Assembly: GCA_002336725.1 (NCBI GenBank)
Contig: DDEO01000191.1
Location: 1 to 17,711, forward strand
Source of the DNA: Bacteroidetes bacterium UBA1952
GTDB lineage: Bacteria; Bacteroidota; Bacteroidia; Chitinophagales; Chitinophagaceae
Length of the DNA: 17,711 nucleotides
Direction of reading: 5' to 3'
The position numbers were made by a program, and so were the translations under genes. Under the pieces are notes generated by a model, which saw nothing but the letters and a program-made list of their open reading frames with translations, was not told the origin of the DNA and did not search any database. Of the stretch, positions 7,006 through 13,556 are shown in pieces; positions within the stretch are counted from its first letter, which is position 1, and each line of letters begins with the position of its first letter.

Positions 7006-7070
7006 CCAATTAAAAATCATTAAGTGGGTCGCCGTAATTAGTTTAGGTTATTTAGGCTACAAAATGGGGG

Positions 7071-7182
7071 CATTGCGAGGAGTGAGGGACGAACGACGAA
7101 GCAACCTGCACAGAATGCTTGGTAAGATGTGCAGGTTGCTTCGGGGCCGACCCACAATCCGTCCGAGAGGCCCCTCGCAATG
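7071..7182. repeat. REP-like palindromic element (CATTGCGAGG family)
   Basis: The ends CATTGCGAGG (7071-7080) and CCTCGCAATG (7173-7182) are exact complements. Inside, the 15-nt arms 7098-7112 and 7128-7142 (GAAGCAACCTGCACA and its complement) pair perfectly around a 15-nt loop. From memory, elements with CATTGCGAGG ends and a GAAGCAA stem are dispersed in many bacterial genomes. No coding capacity; it may be a small non-autonomous mobile repeat. Confidence 0.75.
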
Positions 7183-7256
7183 ACCCACATTTTTTAAACA
7201 GCGAATAACCTGAAATAATTTATGCCGCTACTTATCTCACACAAGACTTCCCGTCA

Positions 7257-7335
7257 GAAGCCGAAGGCTCCAACCCCGCCAACGGCGGGATCCAACAGCT
7301 TTAGCGTCCAAGCGCAGCTCCAACAGCGAAGCCGC
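7257..7335. repeat. Hairpin-rich TCCAAC array abutting the carboxylase stop codon
   Basis: Palindromes GCCGAAGGC and CCCGCCAACGGCGGG and the linker TCCAAC are strung together, ending with AGCGAAGCC directly at the stop codon (7336-7338) of the minus-strand carboxylase gene. The arrangement repeats that at the end of sucD. Confidence 0.7.
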
Positions 7336-8964
7336 TTAAACCTGAAAAACACCGCTTTTCCATTCTTTTTCAATCGGCGCATGATTGGCGGCATCGAGGC
7401 CTGCCGAGATGCGCTCGCGGGTAGTAGCAGGGTCAATAATTTCATCAATCCAGAGGCGGGCAGCGGCGTAGTAGGAAGAAGTTTGTGCGTTGTAGCGATC
7501 GGTGATTTCTTTCAGCAGCGCCTGCTCTTTTTCCGGGTCAATGGTTTCGCCTTTGGATTTGAGGCTTGCCACCTGGATTTGCAGCAGCGTTTTGGCCGCC
7601 TGTTCGCCACCCATAACAGCGATTTTAGCGTTGGGCCAACCGTAGATAAAACGCGGATCGTAAGCCTTGCCGCACATCGCGTAGTTGCCCGCGCCGTAAG
7701 AATTTCCGGTAATAATGGTAATTTTCGGAACAATGGAATTGGCCACCGCGTTCACCAGCTTCGCGCCGTCTTTGATGATGCCGCTGTGTTCGGAGCGACT
7801 GCCTACCATAAAGCCGGTAACGTCCTGCAGGAAAATCAGTGGGATTTTCTTCTGGTTGCAGTTCTGGATAAAGCGGGCGGCTTTGTCGGCGCTGTCGTTA
7901 TAGATAACGCCGCCGAGTTGCATCTCGCCCTTGCCGCTTTTGAGCACGAGGCGCTGATTGGCCACGATGCCTACTGCCCAGCCATCCACGCGGGCATAGC
8001 CGCAAACAATGGTTTTGCCGTAGTCGTTTTTGAAGGGGTCAAAACTGCCCGAATCCACGATGCAGTCAATAACATCTTCTACATTGTAGGGCTTGTTATT
8101 TTCGGCGCTCACGAGGCCGTAGAGGTCTTTGGCCGGGCGAATCGGGTCTTTGGGCTTAGCGCGGTCGAAGCCGGCACGCGGCGTTTCGCCCATTTTCTCC
8201 ACGATGCGGCGCACCTGGTCGAGCGTTTCCGCCTCGGTGTCGAATTTATAATCGGCAATTCCGGAAATTTCGGTGTGGGTTTTGGCCCCGCCGAGGGTCT
8301 GGATGTCCACATCTTCGCCAATAGCCGCCTTCACGAGGTAAGGGCCGGCGAGGAAGATAGAGCCGTTGCCTTCCACCATCAGCGTTTCGTCGCTCATGAT
8401 AGGCAGGTATGCGCCGCCCGCCACGCAGCTTCCCATTACCGCCGCGATTTGGGTGATGCCCATGGCGCTCATCACGGCGTTATTCCGGAAAATGCGGCCA
8501 AAATGTTCTTTATCGGGGAAAATCTCATCCTGCATCGGCAGGTAAACGCCCGCCGAGTCCACGATATAAATCACGGGCAGGTGATTTTCCATGGCAATCT
8601 CCTGGAGCCGCAGGTTCTTTTTTCCGGAAATCGGGAACCATGCGCCGGCCTTCACGGTGTTGTCGTTGGCGATAATCATGCACAGGCGACCGGCCACTGT
8701 GCCCAATCCGCCCACCGTGCCGCCGCTCGGGCAGCCGCCTTCGGCTTCATACATCTCCCAACCGGCAAAAGCGCCGATTTCCTGAAAGGTGCTGTCTTTA
8801 TCAATCAAATACTGGACACGCTCGCGCGGACTCATCTTGCCGCGCTCTTTGGCCTTGTCCATGGCCTTTTTGCCGCCGCCCTGGGCTACCTGTGCAAATC
8901 GCTGCCGAAGCTGTCCGACCGCCAGATTCATGCGGTCTTCGTTTTTATTGAATTCCAGATTCAT
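7336..8964 (-). CDS. Acyl-CoA carboxylase carboxyltransferase (beta) subunit, methylcrotonyl-CoA-like
   Basis: A 542-aa carboxyltransferase that moves the carboxyl group from carboxybiotin to an acyl-CoA. The two crotonase-like halves carry oxyanion-hole glycine segments, GSCVAGGAYLPIMSDE in the N-terminal half and GNSYGAGNYAMCGKAY in the C-terminal half. DSAGVYLPMQDEIFPD and HFGRIFRNNAVMSAMGI resemble methylcrotonyl-CoA carboxylase beta subunits, which act in leucine breakdown, more than propionyl-CoA ones; substrate remains inferred. The biotin-carrying alpha subunit is not in the window. The likely promoter overlaps a five-unit heptamer tandem repeat immediately upstream, and the stop codon touches a hairpin-rich array. 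Confidence 0.9.
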   Translation of the reverse strand: MNLEFNKNEDRMNLAVGQLRQRFAQVAQGGGKKAMDKAKERGKMSPRERVQYLIDKDSTFQEIGAFAGWEMYEAEGGCPSGGTVGGLGTVAGRLCMIIANDNTVKAGAWFPISGKKNLRLQEIAMENHLPVIYIVDSAGVYLPMQDEIFPDKEHFGRIFRNNAVMSAMGITQIAAVMGSCVAGGAYLPIMSDETLMVEGNGSIFLAGPYLVKAAIGEDVDIQTLGGAKTHTEISGIADYKFDTEAETLDQVRRIVEKMGETPRAGFDRAKPKDPIRPAKDLYGLVSAENNKPYNVEDVIDCIVDSGSFDPFKNDYGKTIVCGYARVDGWAVGIVANQRLVLKSGKGEMQLGGVIYNDSADKAARFIQNCNQKKIPLIFLQDVTGFMVGSRSEHSGIIKDGAKLVNAVANSIVPKITIITGNSYGAGNYAMCGKAYDPRFIYGWPNAKIAVMGGEQAAKTLLQIQVASLKSKGETIDPEKEQALLKEITDRYNAQTSSYYAAARLWIDEIIDPATTRERISAGLDAANHAPIEKEWKSGVFQV

Positions 8965-8975
8965 AAGAAGTGGCG

Positions 8976-8983
8976 CGAAGGTA
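8976..8983 (-). promoter_or_regulatory. Probable -7 element of the carboxylase gene
   Basis: The minus strand reads TACCTTCG, one base from TAnnTTTG, 11 nt upstream of the ATG at 8964, implying a very short leader. The -33 region falls inside the heptamer tandem repeat 8987-9021, which begins 3 bp away. Confidence 0.4.
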
Positions 8984-8986
8984 ATT

Positions 8987-9021
8987 CATGTTTCATGTTT
9001 CATGTTTCATGTTTCATGTTT
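8987..9021. repeat. Heptamer tandem repeat (5 x CATGTTT) in the carboxylase promoter
   Basis: Five identical 7-bp units run head to tail, followed by one partial unit (GATG). The array occupies the spacer and -33 region of the probable promoter for the acyl-CoA carboxylase gene. A gain or loss of units by slippage would move upstream promoter elements by 7 bp steps. Confidence 0.95.
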
Positions 9022-9083
9022 GATGACAGTTAGGAATTGATGGATTTCCGGAAAAATCCCCACCAACTGCGTTGAGGACACGG

Positions 9084-9130
9084 CGTGCGTATCCGTCCCA
9101 ATCCGTTTTATCCGCGTTCCAATATCATTA
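9084..9130. repeat. Dispersed repeat copy near the aspS 3' end
   Basis: A second copy of the repeat at 6085-6128, with blocks ATCCGT, CCCAATCCG, TTTTATCCGCGTTCCA and ATTA. It lies 22 nt past the aspS stop. The resemblance to a motif dispersed in Bacteroidota intergenic DNA is from memory. Confidence 0.5.
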
Positions 9131-9151
9131 TCATGGAGTCATTGAGAATTT

Positions 9152-10912
9152 TCACCCCAATCCCAGTTCTTTCTTCTGCACTTCGTCAATGGCCGACGGG
9201 GCATCGAGCATTACATCGCGGCCGCTGTTGTTTTTGGGGAAGGCAATAAAATCGCGGATGGTTTCTTGCCCGCCGAGCAGCGCGCAGAGGCGGTCGAAGC
9301 CCAGCGCGATGCCGCCGTGCGGTGGTGCGCCATATTCAAATGCGCCCAGCAGAAAGCCGAATTTCTCCTGTTGCTCCTGCGCATCCATGCCGAGGGCGGC
9401 AAACATCTTCTCCTGAATATCGCGCTGAAAAATCCGGATGGAGCCGCCGCCGATTTCGGTGCCGTTCAGCACCAGGTCATACGCATTGGCCTTGATGTCG
9501 TGGTATTTTGCAATGTCTTGCATCCACTCCAGATGCTCCGGTTTGGGTGCGGTAAACGGATGGTGGCGGGCCACAAAGCGTCCGTTTTCTTCATCGTATT
9601 CAAACAGCGGAAAATCAATCACCCAGAGCGGCTTAAATACATTGTTGTCGCGCAGGCCCAGTTGCCCGCCCAGTTCCAGTCGCAGCGCCGAAGCCGCCTT
9701 GCGCGTGAGGTCTTCGCCACCGGCCAGGAGTAAAACCAGATCGCCCGCTTCTGCGCCGCAAAACGCCGCCAGTTGCTGCAATTCCTGCGAATTAAAAAAT
9801 TTATCTACGCTGCTCTTGATGCTGCCGTCGGCGTTGCATCGCACGGTAACGAGTCCCTGCATCCCCACTTGCGGGCGCTTCACCCACTCCGTCCACGCGT
9901 CGGTTTGCTTGCGGCTCCAGTCGGCAGCGCCTTTCACCACAATGCCAATCACGGTTTCGGCATTGCGAAATACCGGAAATTCATTCTGTTCCAGCAGCGG
10001 CAGGCCATTTTGGCCTTTCGCTTTCAGGTTTTGGAGCTTCATGCCAAAGCGCAGGTCGGGCTTGTCGTTGCCATAGTCGCGCATGGCCGCGTCCCAGGTC
10101 ATGCGGGGCAGCGGCTCGTCGAGCGTAATGCCGCGCACTTCTGTCAGCACTTCTTTAAAAAGGCTTTCAAAGATTTGCAGGATGTCTTCCTGCTCCACGA
10201 AGCTCATCTCGCAGTCGATCTGTGTAAATTCCGGCTGGCGGTCGGCGCGCAGGTCTTCATCGCGGAAGCACTTCACGATTTGATAGTAGCGGTCGTATCC
10301 GCTCACCATCAGCAGTTGTTTGAAGGTCTGCGGGCTTTGCGGCAGGGCATAAAACTGCCCTTCGTTCATGCGCGAAGGCACCACAAAATCGCGTGCGCCT
10401 TCGGGTGTGCTTTTAATGAGGAAAGGCGTTTCGATTTCCCAGAAACCGTTGCGGTCCAGAAAGGAGCGCACCGTTCGCGACACCCGGTAGCGCAGTTCCA
10501 GATTGCGGCGCAACGGCGGGCGGCGCAGGTCGAGGTAGCGGTATTTCATGCGCAGGTCTTCGCCGCCGTCGCTTTCTTCTTCGATGGTGAAGGGCGGTGT
10601 GGCGGCGCTGTTGAGCACTTTGAAATCCGAGACTTCCACCTCGATATGTCCGGTCGGGATTTTATCGGTTTTATTATGCCGCTCCAGCACGCGTCCGGTG
10701 GCCTGCAAAACGGCTTCGCGGCCCACGTTTTCAGCGTCGAGCAGCGGGGCTTTTTCTTCGTTGAAATAGAGCTGGGTGATGCCGTAGCGGTCGCGCAGAT
10801 CTACGAAGGTGATGGCACCAAACCGGCGGATGGCCTGCACCCAGCCGGCGAGGGTTATGGTTTTTCCGACATGGTCGGTGCGCAGTTCTCCACAGGTATG
10901 CGAGCGATACAT
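9152..10912 (-). CDS. aspS: Aspartyl-tRNA synthetase
   Basis: Class II synthetase that charges tRNA-Asp (or also tRNA-Asn in non-discriminating forms; the sequence does not settle which). The chosen start gives 586 aa beginning MYRSHTCGELR, the usual bacterial N-terminus with its OB-fold anticodon-binding domain (to about 105). Motif 2 is FRDEDLRADRQPEF (216-229), a GAD insertion domain follows, and motif 3 includes GIALGFDRLCALLGG near the C-terminus. A longer frame adds 34 basic residues but crosses the likely promoter TATCTTTG (10941-10948), so it was not used. It is divergent from the PAP2 phosphatase gene. Confidence 0.97.
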   Translation of the reverse strand: MYRSHTCGELRTDHVGKTITLAGWVQAIRRFGAITFVDLRDRYGITQLYFNEEKAPLLDAENVGREAVLQATGRVLERHNKTDKIPTGHIEVEVSDFKVLNSAATPPFTIEEESDGGEDLRMKYRYLDLRRPPLRRNLELRYRVSRTVRSFLDRNGFWEIETPFLIKSTPEGARDFVVPSRMNEGQFYALPQSPQTFKQLLMVSGYDRYYQIVKCFRDEDLRADRQPEFTQIDCEMSFVEQEDILQIFESLFKEVLTEVRGITLDEPLPRMTWDAAMRDYGNDKPDLRFGMKLQNLKAKGQNGLPLLEQNEFPVFRNAETVIGIVVKGAADWSRKQTDAWTEWVKRPQVGMQGLVTVRCNADGSIKSSVDKFFNSQELQQLAAFCGAEAGDLVLLLAGGEDLTRKAASALRLELGGQLGLRDNNVFKPLWVIDFPLFEYDEENGRFVARHHPFTAPKPEHLEWMQDIAKYHDIKANAYDLVLNGTEIGGGSIRIFQRDIQEKMFAALGMDAQEQQEKFGFLLGAFEYGAPPHGGIALGFDRLCALLGGQETIRDFIAFPKNNSGRDVMLDAPSAIDEVQKKELGLG

Positions 10913-10940
10913 AAAAGGCTGATTTTTCTGAAAAAGTCCG

Positions 10941-10948
10941 CAAAGATA
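10941..10948 (-). promoter_or_regulatory. Bacteroidota -7 element for aspS
   Basis: The minus strand reads TATCTTTG, a full match to TAnnTTTG, 28 nt upstream of the ATG at 10912. It supports the shorter aspS start. No obvious TTG at -33 was found. Confidence 0.55.
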
Positions 10949-10984
10949 GCCGCTTCCCTTTGCCCGGCGGGCGGCGCTGCGGGA

Positions 10985-10992
10985 TAACTTTG
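10985..10992 (+). promoter_or_regulatory. Bacteroidota -7 element for the PAP2 gene
   Basis: TAACTTTG matches TAnnTTTG on the plus strand, 48 nt before the GTG chosen as the start of the phosphatase gene. It is only 36 bp from the aspS -7 box on the other strand, so the two divergent promoters share upstream DNA. Confidence 0.5.
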
Positions 10993-11040
10993 CAGCGTAT
11001 TTTTTCTGTTTCATTTCCGGAAAATCCCGTCTCTTTTTTT

Positions 11041-11652
11041 GTGGATGCCCTGCGGCTTTTCTTTCTCCGTCTCGACCTGGAGCTTTGGTATTATCTAAAT
11101 ATTGAGTGGCAGAATGCCTTTCTCGATTACGTGATTCCGTATTTCCGGAACCAGTTTTTCTGGGCGCCGCTGTATCTGTTTCTGTTGGTTTTTATGCCGC
11201 TCAACTACCGCCGGAAGGGCTGGTACTGGCTGGGTGGTTTTCTGCTGGCCTTCGCGCTGGCCGATTACACTTCTGCTTCCATCATCAAGCCGGTAGTGGG
11301 CAGGTTGCGCCCGTGCAATACGCCCGATTTGCAGCCTTATATCCATCTGCTGGTGAATTGCGGCTCCGGGCTGAGCTTCCCGTCGAGCCATGCGGCCAAT
11401 CATTTTGCTTTGGCGGCTTTTATTTCCGGAACGCTGGGCAGGCCCTATCCGAAAATCCGGAAATGGGTGTGGATCTGGGCGGCGCTGATTGGGTATGCGC
11501 AGGTGTATGTGGGCGTGCATTTCCCGCTTGATGTGGCCTTCGGCGGATTGCTCGGCGCGATTATTGGCCGGGGCGTTGCGCGTTTTTACAACCGCCGCTT
11601 TGGGCCGCTGGCGTGGTTATCGCCCTATCCCGAAGAGCGGGAGGAGGATTGA
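11041..11652 (+). CDS. PAP2-family membrane phosphatase
   Basis: A 203-aa integral membrane phosphatase of the PAP2 family, acting on a lipid phosphate or pyrophosphate such as phosphatidylglycerol phosphate or undecaprenyl pyrophosphate; the substrate cannot be told. Motif C1 is K83-x6-R90P91 (KPVVGRLRP), C2 is PSSH (114-117), C3 has catalytic His160 and Asp164 in VYVGVHFPLD. The usual Ser-Arg of C3 reads Ala153-Gln154, so an Arg expected to contact phosphate is replaced. GTG is taken as start because the longer ATG frame begins upstream of the -7 box at 10985. Several hydrophobic helices surround the motifs. Confidence 0.85.
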   Translation: MDALRLFFLRLDLELWYYLNIEWQNAFLDYVIPYFRNQFFWAPLYLFLLVFMPLNYRRKGWYWLGGFLLAFALADYTSASIIKPVVGRLRPCNTPDLQPYIHLLVNCGSGLSFPSSHAANHFALAAFISGTLGRPYPKIRKWVWIWAALIGYAQVYVGVHFPLDVAFGGLLGAIIGRGVARFYNRRFGPLAWLSPYPEEREED

Positions 11653-11730
11653 GGGCTTTGCGCTTGAAAGGGCGCGGATGGCGCAGACATTTAAGGATAT
11701 GCGCGGATAGGAAAGCCTTTTCTGCTGGGT

Positions 11731-11834
11731 AGTGCTTAGTCCAAACCTTTCCGCCGGGTTTAGCCTCACCCCCGCCCCTTTCCGAAGGAGAGGGGGGCCT
11801 AAAACCCGACAGTTTCACCTTAACTGAGCACTAT
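11731..11834. repeat. Imperfect palindromic element with TAGTGCTTA/TGAGCACTA ends
   Basis: The ends TAGTGCTTA and TGAGCACTA match as complements at 8 of 9 positions. Inside, CCCGCCCCTTTCC and GGAGAGGGGGG can pair, and GGGTTTAG faces CTAAAACCC. This is the layout of a non-coding palindromic repeat; mobility is not shown. Confidence 0.45.
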
Positions 11835-11852
11835 CATGCGTTCGTAAAGCCC

Positions 11853-11907
11853 CCCGCTCCGGGGTGACAAAATGGGACGTACGTAATCTTTTGTCATCCC
11901 CGGAGGG
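11853..11907. repeat. Imperfect inverted repeat around GTGACAAAA
   Basis: CTCCGGGGTGACAAAA and its near-complement TTTTGTCATCCCCGGAG face one another across about 18 nt. Both arms differ at one or two bases. It is likely a dispersed palindromic repeat or a bidirectional terminator between convergent genes. Confidence 0.45.
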
Positions 11908-11998
11908 GAACTTGCCGGCTTCCAGGAAGTACGACTACCCCAAAAATCGTCCCGTTTTATGCGAGATTCATGTTAAAGTGAGCTTCCTTTCTCAACCA

Positions 11999-12697
11999 CT
12001 ACCGTCGCCGTGCAGCGTTCTCAAAAGTTTTCCGGGAATCCGGGTTTTCGAAAGACGCGGAAATGGCACTGATATTTTCGCGGTCGGAGATATTGGGCAG
12101 CGCCGCCTGTGCCAGTTCCAGCCGGGAATCCTCGAAGGCCAGTGTGTTCATCATTTGCAGCAGGTCGGTGGTGGTGAGGGCGTTTGCCGTAACGCGTGCC
12201 TTGAGGATGCGTAGTTTTTCGGTGTCGGTGTTCTTGCCTTCCACCTGTGCTTGCCAGCCGTTATTTTGTGGGATGGCGAGTGGCGGCGTGGGCGCGGGCC
12301 TTCCGGAGGGCGCGGGTTGTGGCATGGGGCCAGCCATCAGGTCTTGCTGCCGGATGCTGACCGCGCCGCTTCTCGGGTCAATATCCATCAGGATGCGGTA
12401 TCCGGCGCGTACCAGAATTCGCCCTTCATACACTGTTTGGGCCGTTGCGCCGCCGTCGTTGCGGTGGGGCTGCAACCGGTAAACGATCACCGAGCGGCGG
12501 CCCGGCGGGATATTGCCCAGCAGCAGGTCGGCGCTAAAGCGTTCGTAACGGCGGCCATCTACCTCGATGCCCAGCTTTTCGCCGTCGCCGGAGCGAACGG
12601 CAATTTCGCCGCGCCCGCGCTGTTGTGCGGCAGCGCCATCAGCAACGGAAAGGCAAAGAGAGAGGAAGGCAATGGGAAGAAGGCGGTACGTTTTCAT
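11999..12697 (-). CDS. Exported DUF4476-like protein
   Basis: A 232-aa predicted periplasmic or surface protein. The start at ATG 12697 gives MKTYRLLPIAFLSLCLSVADGAAAQ, a Sec signal peptide; an ATG 54 nt upstream would bury it. A beta-rich domain follows (about 30-115), then a Pro-rich linker (PMPQPAPSGRPAPTPP), then a C-terminal alpha-helical domain of about 75 residues (LKARVTANALTTTDLLQMM...) like DUF4476, which in Bacteroidota often sits behind such linkers. The role of that domain is not established. Two TTTCCGGAAATC boxes lie 42-75 nt upstream of the start. Confidence 0.75.
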   Translation of the reverse strand: MKTYRLLPIAFLSLCLSVADGAAAQQRGRGEIAVRSGDGEKLGIEVDGRRYERFSADLLLGNIPPGRRSVIVYRLQPHRNDGGATAQTVYEGRILVRAGYRILMDIDPRSGAVSIRQQDLMAGPMPQPAPSGRPAPTPPLAIPQNNGWQAQVEGKNTDTEKLRILKARVTANALTTTDLLQMMNTLAFEDSRLELAQAALPNISDRENISAISASFENPDSRKTFENAARRR

Positions 12698-12737
12698 GGC
12701 AAAAACGAATAGACCAGCGGAAGGGAAAAAGGTTTGG

Positions 12738-12771
12738 TTTCCGGAAATCACAGGATAAATTTCCGGAAATC
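12738..12771. promoter_or_regulatory. Twin TTTCCGGAAATC boxes, 22 bp apart
   Basis: The 12-mer TTTCCGGAAATC occurs at 12738-12749 and again at 12760-12771, starting 22 bp apart, close to two helical turns, in the gap between the divergent DUF4476-like gene and the mutS2 5' copy. They could be an operator pair, or just two members of the genome-wide TTCCGGAA word. A regulatory role is inferred from spacing only. Confidence 0.3.
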
Positions 12772-12846
12772 GTCGCCCAACCGAAAGCCCTTTCCGGCGT
12801 TATAGTGTCCGGCTTCCTCAACTCAAATAGATGAATTGCTGAAAGG

Positions 12847-13055
12847 CCCGCTTTGGCACTGCCTTTTACCTTTGCAACCCGAATATGATGCACCTGTACC
12901 CGGCAAATGCTGCCGATGGATTGGAATTTGGAAAGATTCAACAACTGCTGCTGAACTACTGCCGCACCGACGCGGCCCGCGAGCGCGTGCAGCGCCTCAA
13001 ACCCATGACGCGCTTTGAGGCCATTGACCGCGCGCTGAAGCAAACCGAAGAGTAT
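12847..13055 (+). repeat. Left copy of the mutS2 promoter plus first 57 codons
   Basis: This direct repeat of 14709-14919 contains the -7 box TACCTTTG (12867-12874), the ATG at 12885 and 57 codons. In the codons, 13 of 171 bases differ and none changes an amino acid. Upstream of the ATG the two copies differ by a few substitutions and single-base gaps. Confidence 0.95.
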
Positions 13056-13082
13056 GGATCTGTTTTCTACAATTTTGTGTAA
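12885..13082 (+). pseudogene. Truncated mutS2 5' fragment
   Basis: The first 57 residues are identical in sequence to the N-terminus of the full MutS2 at 14749. After Tyr57 the frame leaves mutS2 sequence and ends eight codons later (GSVFYNFV and stop), overlapping the 3' end of the opposing lipoprotein gene. The product would lack every functional MutS2 domain. Because no substitution against the intact copy is non-synonymous, the fragment was part of a working gene until recently. It keeps a full promoter, so it may still be transcribed, toward the minus-strand genes. Confidence 0.9.
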
Positions 13083-13501
13083 ATCACATAGTCTCCTGTC
13101 GGACTGGCAAAATAAATGAGTTCCTGTTTTGTTAGCGACAAGATCGGGTAATCGTTAGTTGCCTCATTAAGTTTTCCCTTATTCTCAACGATACGAAGGG
13201 TTTTATCACCGTTTAAAAGTGTCCAGTCAAAATCATCCGCATAGGGATCGCTCCCAAACGTTACCGTGTGGATCCCTTTACCAGTGGAAAGATATTCGTC
13301 CTCAATCATAGGGCTGGCCGTTACCGGTGTTCTTTCTGTGCTATCCAGGACACCGTTATTATTGGTATCCTGACCTCTTGCAATCAGGCGCCATTTGCCA
13401 ATTAGATTGGTAAAGCGCTCCGGTTTGGAATCTTCTTTCTTGCATCCGGCAAAGAGCGCGGCGCAGAGAAAAAATATTGCGCATTTTGAAAGTGTGTTCA
13501 T
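13067..13501 (-). CDS. Predicted lipoprotein, lipocalin-like
   Basis: A 144-aa lipoprotein. Its signal peptide ends in LFAGC, a lipobox, with Cys19 as the lipidated residue, followed by KKEDSKPE. The rest is a small beta-rich domain with LIGKWRLIARG and repeated strand-like segments, as in lipocalin-like Bacteroidota lipoproteins; DTNNNGVLDSTE resembles a calcium-binding loop. Ligand unknown. It lies 55 nt downstream of the T9SS gene on the same strand and may be co-transcribed. It is cargo between the two mutS2 5' copies, and its neighbourhood is visibly more AT-rich than mutS2. Confidence 0.75.
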   Translation of the reverse strand: MNTLSKCAIFFLCAALFAGCKKEDSKPERFTNLIGKWRLIARGQDTNNNGVLDSTERTPVTASPMIEDEYLSTGKGIHTVTFGSDPYADDFDWTLLNGDKTLRIVENKGKLNEATNDYPILSLTKQELIYFASPTGDYVIYTKL

Positions 13502-13556
13502 ATAATATTTTTTATAGCAGCAATTCAGTCGCCTTTATGGATAATAAAAACGGGGT

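Larger units (their letters stand above)
6913..7335. other. Gene-free repeat cluster between ATPase and carboxylase genes
   Basis: These 423 bases carry no believable gene. They consist of an inverse hairpin array (6913-7005), an AT-rich spacer (7006-7070), a REP-like palindromic element (7071-7182), another spacer (7183-7256) and a forward hairpin array (7257-7335). A promoter for the ABC ATPase gene would be expected here but no TAnnTTTG box was found close to its start. Confidence 0.65.
11653..11998. other. Gene-free repeat mosaic between two convergent genes
   Basis: No coding sequence is credible here. It contains paired GCGCGGAT motifs (about 11671 and 11701), a GC-rich palindrome of the CCCCTTTCC/GGAGAGGGG type framed by TAGTGCTTA and TGAGCACTA (11731-11834), and a 20-nt imperfect inverted repeat around 11853-11907 in which CTCCGGGGTGACAAAA faces TTTTGTCATCCCCGGAG. 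Any of the hairpins could stop transcription from both sides. Confidence 0.55.

Noticed and set aside
7222..9033. Open frame of 603 codons on the plus strand
   Set aside because: Antisense to the acyl-CoA carboxylase gene; it begins in repeats, ends in the CATGTTT array, and has no recognisable domain.
9773..10987. Open frame of 404 codons on the plus strand
   Set aside because: Antisense to aspS; no domain, and the opposite strand carries all class II synthetase motifs.
10913..11014. N-terminal extension of 34 residues on AspRS
   Set aside because: It crosses the likely -7 promoter box at 10941-10948 and is basic and non-homologous; the family starts at MYRSHTCGELR.
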